Assembly: GCA_905221605.1 (NCBI GenBank)
Contig: CAJNDS010001236.1
Coordinates: 673,152 to 737,151, forward strand
Source: Symbiodinium natans
Taxonomy: Eukaryota > Sar > Dinophyceae > Suessiales > Symbiodiniaceae
Reading direction: 5' to 3'
Length of the DNA stretch: 64,000 bases
Shown here: piece after piece, positions 40,999-49,900 of the stretch
Numbering within the stretch: position 1 is the stretch's first letter
Layout of the letters: every line of letters starts with the position of its first letter
The notes under the pieces: model-generated
Databases searched by the model: none
The model's input: the letters and a program-made list of their open reading frames with translations, nothing else
What the model was told of the DNA's origin: nothing
Position numbers and translations under genes: made by a program

Positions 40999-42658
40999 GT
41001 GGTGGGCAGTGCCGCTGGCAGTGCACCGGCTGCGGCGGACGCTGCTGCGGCCGGCTACTGCGGTTCCGGCCGGCCCATCCAGGCATCTTACAAGGGCAGG
41101 TCACGTTCTATCCATGATGGCGGTGGTTTGTGCTCTCCGGGGAGATGGCCGATTGCGTCACGCCGTTTCCCTCAGTCAGACAGTTTTGCCCGGGTCAGAG
41201 AGTGCGTTCGGCGCTCTTTCCTGGACTGGATTGCTCTGCTGGATTCGCAAGCCTCCTGCGCTGGGGGTGCGCAAGGATTATTTTGGCAGCTCGCAGCAGG
41301 CAGATGTTCTTCGTCGCCTTTTGACGGGCGGCATCTACGGCAAGCCAGACAGGAGTTGGATGACGTTCTGCGTGATTGTGGCGTGCAGCCAGAGCGTTGC
41401 AGTGGCGATCGCAGAACTGAGGTGAACTTTCGTAGGCTGGCCGCGATGCTGGAGGTGGCGGAGGACCCAGACTTTGAGTTCTTGCGCGAGTTTGCTTCTG
41501 TGGATTCCACGTTGGGAGTTGATGTGTTGATGCCTCGCACACCGGCGGTCTTCGAGGAGAAGACGCGCTGGAATCTGCCCGAGGCGGAAGGCTCTTTTGA
41601 GCCTACGTTCTGTGAGAATTACAGATCGGCGACAGAAAACATGGAGGACGTTCGGCGTCAGGTGGCGGAGGGCTTGCAGCGCGGTGCGGTTGTGGCTTTG
41701 TCCAAAGAGGAGGCCTTGCGGAAGTATGGCGGCCAGCTGGCTGTAGCGGCACTTAGTGCTGTTCCAAAGGAGGCGGGGTCGTCAGCTGTCCGCATCATCC
41801 ACGATGCCACGCATCATGTGGAAGTTAACCCTCGCATTCGTGTCCGAGACAGACTTCGCTCGCCGATGATCGATGACCTCGAGGGCGTTTTGCGGCAGCT
41901 TCGGGACGACTGCAAGCGTCGGGTTTGGCGTCAAGTATGATGTCAGCAGAGCGCACAATTTGGTTCCCGTGAGAGAAGAGGATTGGAAGTACCAGGCGTT
42001 TTGCCTTGATGACCCAGAAGTAATCTACATGCACACTGTCGGGACATTTGGCTTGGCGTCAGCGGCGTATCATTGGCAGCGGCTCGCAGCAGCGGCTGTG
42101 CGCTTGGGGCACTATCTGTGCGAGCTGGCCGCCGCGCTGTACCACTTGCTATATGCTGACGATGGATTGCTGCTTGCTTCAGGGAAGTGTTTTTGGTTGC
42201 AGATCCTCTTTTGGCTTTACATCTTCGAACTTCTGGAATTCCCTTTGTCCTGGAAGAAAGTTGCTGGAGGGACGTCCTTATGCTGGATTGGCTACAAGCT
42301 CGACGTTGCAAAGTATGAGAAGGGCATTGGCCCGAGCAAGGTGGCGTGGCTCTGCGAGTGGGTTGCTGGGAGGCTGCAGGAAGGTTGCGTGCAGGGCCGC
42401 GTCATGAAGAGCGTGTTGGGGCGGCTCTCTTTTGTGGCGGGAGCGCTGCCACATGTCCGGCCATTCCTGGGCCCCTTGTATGCCTGGGTAGCTCATCTGC
42501 CTCAGGGGCTTGTCGCATTGCCTTTGTCGGTTTGCTTATTGCTTGAGTTCATCAAGAGGGAGGTGGAGCGCGGGCCGATGACTATGCCCCGACCTTTGCT
42601 GGAGCACGCGCAAGACATTTTCAGGGTCGATGCAAAGGCGGAGGGTGACAAGGTTTGA
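40999..42658 (+). pseudogene. Reverse transcriptase, frameshifted
   Basis: Frame 1 carries the fingers: TRWNLPEAEGSF, then ALSAVPKEAGSSAVRIIHDA, VNPRIRVRDRLRSPMIDDLE (about 41560-41900). Near 41915 the reading moves to frame 2: GVKYDVSRAHNLVPV (motif A), GTFGLASAAYHWQR (motif B), YADD at about 42152 (motif C), PLSWKKVAGG and WIGYKLD (motifs D/E). The TGA at 42656-42658 interrupts RNase H motif 1. Confidence 0.75.
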
Positions 42659-43260
42659 ATTGGTGGCTGGGAATCATGTCTGAGTGCCGACACCTTGCAA
42701 GCGCATTGGTTCTCTGTCAGGCTGGACCGGACCCGTGGGCCTATATATGTCAAAGGTGAGCCTTTTCGCGCAATCGCGGGCCCTGGAGCTCATCGCCACA
42801 CTGGTGGCGGTTTGCGTTTTCGGGCCTAGCGCAGTGTGGCGTCAGAGCACAGCAATAGCGGTCGTTGCCGGCTTGACGGACAACGCTGGCAACACATTCG
42901 TGGTGGACAAAATGATGACGACAGCCTTTCCTTTGTCGGTCATCTTAAGTGATGGAGCTGGCAGTACAGTTGGAAGAGCTAGGGTCGGTTCTGTCATTGT
43001 CTTGGGTGCCGCGAGAGCAGAATGTCCCCGCGGACGCGCTGACCAACGAGGACTTCAATGGTTTCGATCCGCGCAAGCGGGTGAGTGTTGACGTCACAGA
43101 GCTTGGCTTCAAGATTTTGCCCAGGTTGATGGACGCAGCGACGCATCTCGACGGTGAGATTCGCTTGGTCAAAGAACAGAAGCGGAGTCAGCGCTGTGTA
43201 GCATCAGCCGGGCAAGCCAAGTCTTGCAAGGCGCCTTTGCACCAGAGTGACCCTTGGTGA
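42617..43260 (+). pseudogene. RNase H domain, interrupted
   Basis: FRVDAKAEGDKV then a TGA, then IGGWES in the same frame form the first RNase H motif. The rest is in frame 3 (LELIATLVAVCVFG, GLTDNAGNTFVVDKMMTTAF) and, after a shift near 42955, in frame 1 (LSLSWVPREQNVPADALTNE). One stop and two frameshifts. Confidence 0.7.
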
Positions 43261-43520
43261 GCTGCCCTTGCTGGTGCGGTCAGGGCGGCTGCGCGAGGTT
43301 TCTTCCTTCGGTTGGGAGGTTCTTCCTCGCGCTTGGGTTGAGGGTGAGGTAGGTTGCGGCGTGTGTTCTGTGGTCTCTTGCAGCGCCGCGTCTTTGCAGC
43401 TCAGGTTGCCTGCGAAGAAAGGAGTCAGCGGTTTGCCTGCGGCTTGCAAGTCTAGGAGGGAGACTTGTGAGGAATTTAAACAGGAAGGGATCCGCCAGCC
43501 CAACTAAAAGTCCTTCGGTT

Positions 43521-43636
43521 GGGAAGTTGGTTTCTTTCAGGCTTGGGTAGGCTGGACGGACTCGGCTGCGCATCCCACAGCAAAAAGGATGCGCCTGCCA
43601 TTTTGCAAGGGAATGTGACAGTGTAACTTGAGAGAC
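43521..43636 (+). repeat. Split direct repeat B1
   Basis: Starts GGGAAGTTGGTTTC, ends CTTGAGAGAC directly against A2. Matches B2 except for two indels. Confidence 0.85.
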
Positions 43637-43816
43637 GCGGGTTGTGCTTAGCGAAGCGTCTGCACTTTTAGCGTCTCGGTGTTACATCGGAACAGATAGT
43701 AGCACGCGGAGCGAAGCGACGCGTGTTTAATATTGTCGTTGTTGTTAGTTCTGCTGCTCAAGGCAGGGGTACAGCTTGCAGCAGTAGGTAGCTGGCAGGT
43801 TTCTTTCGATTGAGCC
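43637..43816 (+). repeat. Split direct repeat A2
   Basis: 180 bp, same length as A1 with three substitutions. Confidence 0.9.
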
Positions 43817-43838
43817 CACCACCGCCCCACTCGCCTCC

Positions 43839-43984
43839 GGGAAGTTGGTTTCTTTCAGGCTTGGGTAGGCTGGACGGACTCGGCTGCGCATCCCACAGCA
43901 AAAACCCATTTTGCAAGGGAAAGGGTTTCACGGCGTGTGAGGGGCAGGTGGGTGGGCCTTCTGTGACAGTGTAACTTGAGAGAC
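43839..43984 (+). repeat. Split direct repeat B2 (3' end of element 2)
   Basis: Same start and end as B1, with about 40 bp extra in the middle. A 22-bp spacer (43817-43838) separates it from A2. Confidence 0.85.
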
Positions 43985-44130
43985 GGAATGTTCCGAACAG
44001 AATCAGCCTAAACCTTCAGGCCTAAACTGCCTACAGGCTTGCAGGCTCCTAGAAGGGGGTGCGTTCTATCCCCACTTATATCCCCCCTGTAGGGACCCTA
44101 GTTTCCCGAGTTCCCTACTAAGCAAGTGAG

Positions 44131-44205
44131 CTTAAAGAAGCCTACTTGCAAGATGGTCCGCTCGGCTTCAAAATCTGGCGCTGGCTGTTGCTTGCCCGTC
44201 CACAG
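44131..44205 (+). CDS. Exon candidate
   Basis: Acceptor GCAAGTGAG, GC donor (CCACAG/GCCTCA). Reads LKEAYLQDGPLGFKIWRWLL. In phase with the next exon. Confidence 0.55.
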
Positions 44206-46959
44206 GCCTCACGAATGAGGGATACAGCGCTTGGGGGGGGTTCAGAGAAGCTCGATCGCTGAGGGTGTGCAGAGAATCTCGCATGAATATATGTGTGTGC
44301 AGCTCGCGAGCAGCAGCCTTGTCGATCCCCCGGAATCGCATTCCTCAAATTGATAAGGGGGGAGCTCACAAGCTAACAGAACTCCTACTGCCATTCGCAA
44401 CTTAGCCTTTTCTGCTTGCAGGGTCTCTTGCTCCCACAACCTTGACCCGCCGTCTGCCCCCCTGAGATCTTGTCGCAATCCTTGGAGAAGCTCTTGGAAA
44501 TCTTCATCACCACCTTGGTAGAATCAGGAGGCCCGCAGTTGAACAAGGAGGCCGGGAGGAGGGCCCCCGGGAGGGGCAAAGCCGCGGTGCTTCAGACCCT
44601 AAGCCCTAAACCCCAAACCCCAAATCCTAAACCCTAAACCCTAAACCCTAAAAGCGATTTGGGTTGAGACTTGTTGTTCCCCAAGAGCCTGAACTGTCCT
44701 GCCATCAGCAGCGGTGTTCTGCGCAACTCGTGGCTGTTGCTTTATGAGCCTAGCGTTTAGGGTTTAGGGTTTAGTGTTTAGGGTTTAGGGTTTAGGGTTT
44801 ACGGTTTAGGGTTTACGGTTTAGGGTTTAGGGTTTAGGGTTTAGGGTTTAGGGGCCCAACCCTAGGATGTCGGCTTGGGGTGAGGCTTAGGCTAGTAGGG
44901 CTGACAGTTTTTAAAAGGTGACCTTCATTCTGGTGTCCCCGAGCTGCTTCTCAAAACAAATGACGGCCAGAAGCTGCACACACCCCCCCAGCTTTTTCAA
45001 TAAGTCGAAGAGTGGAGCGTACCCTTAGCTTGGTGCCCGGCCCGGAAGTTTGAGGTAGGACGGGCCAAAGTTTAGGGTTTAGGGTTCTGACAGACCTGGC
45101 TGGGAGGTGCTGCTCTGGCATGTGCTCCTGGCGGCCGCCCTGCAGTCCGTGGACTTGCTGGACGCCGTGCCGCTGCTGCTGGAGCCGGCTGGGGGGCTTT
45201 TGGACATTTTTGGTTTGGGGCTTAGGGGAGGTTTAGTTTGGCCATGGTGTGTGTGTGTGTGTGTGTTGTTTTTTTTTGTTTTTTGTTGTTCTTTTGGGGC
45301 TTGTTGGGTCCTCGGTTCTGCGGTCGCCAGTGGCCACAGCCCAGAGCCAGGTCGTCAACCAGGTTTTTCAGAACCCGCCCTACACCAGAGCTTGTAATCG
45401 GGTCTCACTGACAACCCTAACAAGGCACGGAGCCCTCTTCGATCAACCCCTGACGCTGAACTTGACGAAATCCCCCTGATTAAGTCCCAATCCTCTCTAC
45501 GCCCACAAAGGCCCTCCAAACCCCCAAACAAAAACCTCCTGCATCACTTGGTATTTTCTCCTTATCAGTCCTTAATGGGGGTTATGATTGGGGTACTATA
45601 ACAGAAAGGACTGTTAGTATAAGGGGGAACATCCCAATGCACCACTACTACATCGGGCGTGTTTAGGGTTCCTCTGCTCTGCAGGAGAAGATCCCTCGAG
45701 AAAGCTGGCCGAGCATCAAGTCGCTGGCAGATCCAAGGCTTCACGAGCCAGCCCTAAACAAGCGTAGGGTTTAGGGTTTAGGGTTTAGGGTTTAGGGTTT
45801 AGGGTTTAGGGTTTAGGGTTGAGCCACACAGAAAGTTCAACAAACCATCTTTTGCCCTCAGCGGTCTTGCAGCAAGTCCTTCTGTTGAGTTCAGGGGCTG
45901 GAAAGTAGGACTTCGGGCTTAATATTCGAGGTTGGAGCTTGGGGGCGCCCCACTTGTGCGGGGGAGGTGGGAAGGGATGCTGCCCCGTATGGCTATGCCT
46001 TGCTCTCCCAGAGAGTTTTCCCCCAGGCCCAAACGCCTAAACCCCTAAGCCCTAAAACCCTAAACTCAAACTTCCCCCCACCCCCCACCCCCCAAACCCC
46101 ACCACCAGAAGGGGGCGGACCATAGGCGGAAGTGAGGGGGGCGATGTACGTCACAGGAGGTAGCGGGGACATTCAGGCTTGAAATAATTGTTGGGTTTCC
46201 ACACCAATTGTCGCATCGTCGGGCTCAGGTTGCAGCATGTCATGGCTGAGATTTTGAAGCGCACATGTGCAGGATGATGGTAAAGCCACGTCGGGCCCGA
46301 GGCACCCCAGCAAGGCTCCATCCCACTTCTACCCGCATGAAGAACCGGAATAATCCCTGTGGCTACAACCATCCCCAAAGAAGATGGAGCGCTGGAGTTT
46401 AGGAAGGATGGGGCCTGAAAGGCCCTTATCGAGCATGGCAAGCCCACATTCCTACTCTCTGTGAGCTCGCAGTGCTTCCTAGCCGGGTTGAGGGCTTCGT
46501 CCCACTTTCACACCTTCGAACTTGCCAGTCCGCGTATTTCTTCCAGGGCAGTTGGGAGGCTTCCAGGAGCTTCAGGGCAGGAGGGGTTCTCTCTGATTGG
46601 TTTTCGGGGTGGAGGGCTGTAGGCCCCGTAGAACCCTAGTAGCTCATAGCTCTGATTCTCATACTTCCCTAAGCCGTATAGTCTGGCCTACTACAGACTG
46701 CTCAAGGCCACACAGGCAAATATCACTCGAACCCTCAAATTCCCGAAACTCCAGATGCCACATCCACCATTGATCCACCCAACCTTGACCCTAAACCCCA
46801 AACCCTAAACCCTAAACCCGAAAAGGCTACACGAAGGCCGCGCGGGCGAGTTGTGGCTCACGGCCAAGGCTTTCGCCCCCTGGATCTGACTGAGCGATGG
46901 TGTGATTGTGTTCTCGAAGGCACTTACAATTCACGGTGCCTCTATCGCAAAGCTTTGAG

Positions 46960-46999
<40 letters not shown>

Positions 47000-49900
47000 A
47001 GAACACACATATGCATTTATATATGTATTAAATGGGTATGAGGGGGGCGGGGAGGGGGGGGTGATGAGAAGGGCTTTAGGGAAGGAAAGCGTGCAGGATT
47101 GGCTTTGCAGCGCACGCCCCTCCTTCCCCAAGGTCTCCGCGTTGCCACTGCAACTTGCGCCCCCACCTTCCTCCATCCCCCCGCCCCTCCAAGGCACCCC
47201 CTGAGAAGCGAACAAACGCCTGGAAGTGGAACTGCATATGGAAGAAGATGAAAAGCAAACGGGGGGTGGAACTGCCAACCCCCGCCCCCCCTCTTGCAGG
47301 AACGTGGAACTGAAAGTTGAAAACAAGCCCTCTTAAGCCAACGTCGACGAAGTGGAACTTCCGCCTCCACCCGGGGTCTCAGCCTTTGGACTGCTTGAGG
47401 TGCTAAGGAGAGATAGGATTTGTTGAGAATGCTCTTCAGCATATTTCGGACATGTCCGGGCTGTAGTACTCTAGCCTCTAGTACTGCATTGGTAATAAGG
47501 TGCACGTGGCCATCGTTACTCAGCGTTACGACCTGGTCGCCAAGCTGGAGATGGGCGCTGCAACTTGGCAAGCAAGCAAAACGTCTGTGCGTTCCGTGTC
47601 GGATAGGGTCTGCTGAGTCTCCTCATTCCAGCAACCCGGGACCACGAATACTGATTCCAGCAAGAAGCTCAGCCCTGACTGCATCTTCAGTGTTCTTGGT
47701 TCTGGGGGTGTAAGGCAGCCCCCAAAATGAGTTTTGGTTTTGAGGCGAAGTGCTTCTGTGGCAAGGGAGGGGTGCTTAGCATGAGGTTTGGCGGAGAGAG
47801 TGTACCTTTCTCGACTAAACCCTAAACCCTAAACCCTAAACCCTAAACCCTAAACCCTAGACCAAACCCTCAACCCTAAACCGTAAACCCTAAACCCTAA
47901 ACCTATGGATCCTGACAGCGCCAAGCCCGAAATCTTCGCCACGAACATGCTGGTTCAGAACAACCGGCGAGGAGGCAACAAACATCTGCAGCTCGGTTTG
48001 CACTTGGTGACATGTGCGTTTCAATGACGTTGGATGGAGGGTGCATGGAAACCTTCAGACAGGCAGGGCGGCGCGAAGTGCGAGAAGGCTTAGGATTGAA
48101 GGTTGGGTTTGAGGCGAGAAGTCGTACGCTGCTTTGACCACAAGAGCGTGGGCACTTGGATACCCGGCACAAGCCACGAGAATCCCAAAGCTCTCAGGCC
48201 TTGAGGGTTTAGCGTTTTTGCCCTCAACCGCACATCCTGAGCCTCTGAACCCCTAAACCCAAAACCCCAAACCCTCAACCCTAAACCCTAAACCCTCAGC
48301 CCTGACCCCTGAACCCTCGCCCTAAACCCTATGCCTCAGGACGGCTGTGTTTGTGGTGCCCGGCGATGGCCGCGAGGCCTCCGGGACTGGGTAGAGGAGG
48401 GACCCCTAGAGGGGACCCTTCATCTAATTCCCCCTAGATCACCCCTTCATATACCTCATATATATATATATATACCGTATATATATATATATATATGTAG
48501 TCCTTATATGACCCCCAAGGTCCCTTATAAGGGTCCCTGCTTTCGTCCCTTGGCGTAGAACCCAAACCGCAGGCAGAGGACCTCGACCGTGAGCCCCTCT
48601 AAGCTCAGAAAGTGTGGGGCCCACTCTTTTCATTAGTCAAGCTGTTGATATGAGGTCAACAAAGCTTGACCCCTGAAACCCTTAAACCCTCAAACGTGGT
48701 TCCGGTGTTTTTGTTTGCTTAGGTCTGGCTCTCCCTTTTTCTTACGTCTGGCAAGCCTTGTCCCCCTGGTTCTTTGGTCCTTTGGTCCGGTAGTTTTCAG
48801 TGGTCCTCTGTTCTGTTGTCCCCTCCTCTAGCCGCGTCAAAGCTGCAAGCTTACCTGATACATGAAGGTTTGCACCTGGAACCTAGGAACCCTTTTCAAG
48901 CCCATCATGCGTGCATTGTTGGGGGGGTTGTGCAGCACCCCCCCCCCCCGCCCTTCAACCCCGGAGTCGTTTTTCAAGTCGTGCAAGCTGCAAGTACAAG
49001 TGTTTGCTGCTGTGCCAAACTGCACACTTCTACCTTATAAGGAAGAACATGCGGTGAGCAGGACTTGCGTTTTGAACACGCGAATCAAGGCGGCCCTTTT
49101 GATTGACCAGCTCTCACATCCCTGATTTGCCGTTTTTGGCACGTTTTCCCACGAGCTGGAAAAGCTGAAAGCACAGCGCTTGCAGGAGTCGAGCCAGACC
49201 TAGAAAAAAGAGGGGAGGGTGGGCGGAGTGCCAGACCTAAGAAAAAGGCAAACACCCTCCCTTATCATCCCTTATGTTGATCCTAAACCCTAAACCCTAA
49301 CCCTAAAATCTAAACCCCAAACCCTAAACCCTAAACCCTATAAACCCCAAACCCTCAACTTCGGAACCCCCAGCTTCGCGCGGCGGCCTCGGTCACCTCG
49401 GAGCTGCTGATGATTCTGCCCCCTGAGACGCCGGGCTGCGCAATGCTGGCGCCCTGGTTGCGTTGAGGGTTTAGGGTTTAGGGTTTAGGGTTTAGGGTTT
49501 AGGGTTTAGGGTTTAGGGTTTAGGGTTTAGGGTTTAGGGTTTAGGGTTTAGGGTTTAGGGTGGGGGAGGCTTCCGGCTGCGAGCCTGTCAGATCCTAAGG
49601 CAGTTGCAAGGTACCGAATGGCCGGCACATACCCTAAACCCTAAACCCTAAACCCGAATGTCATCAAAGTGAGAGGCGTTTGGGGCATGAGGAGGGTTGG
49701 AGGTTTTCGGCAATGCTCGGGTTGATGTTTGTGTGAAGGTCTACACGACACCCCGAACCCTCAATACCTAAGCCCCACACATCCGAAACCTTAAAGCCAA
49801 CCCTCAGCTCGTGGAGTCTATAGCTACGAGCTGCTCCACTGTAGGAATACAGGTTTCTGAAGTTCGGCATCTGGATGTTGAGCGGTGCACACTCCAACAC

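Larger units (their letters stand above)
37404..43984 (+). mobile_element. Complete tyrosine-recombinase retrotransposon with A1-ORFs-B1-A2-B2 split direct repeats
   Basis: A 180-bp repeat A occurs at 37404-37583 and 43637-43816. Repeat B occurs just before A2 (43521-43636) and after it (43839-43984). This split-direct-repeat layout is diagnostic of PAT/Ngaro-type elements, and no target duplication is seen, as expected for recombinase insertion. A1 and A2 differ at 3 of 180 positions. Inside, in order: recombinase-like, cysteine/histidine ORF, Gag-like, RT, RNase H. The frames carry about nine shifts or stops, so this copy is probably not autonomous. Confidence 0.85.

Noticed and set aside
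46151-46447. Possible non-LTR reverse transcriptase fragment on the minus strand
   Set aside because: A few residues looked suggestive, but no catalytic or conserved motif could be placed.
47017-47571. 184-residue minus-strand open frame
   Set aside because: Half is G/C-run low complexity; a plus-strand exon candidate at 47524 explains the better part.
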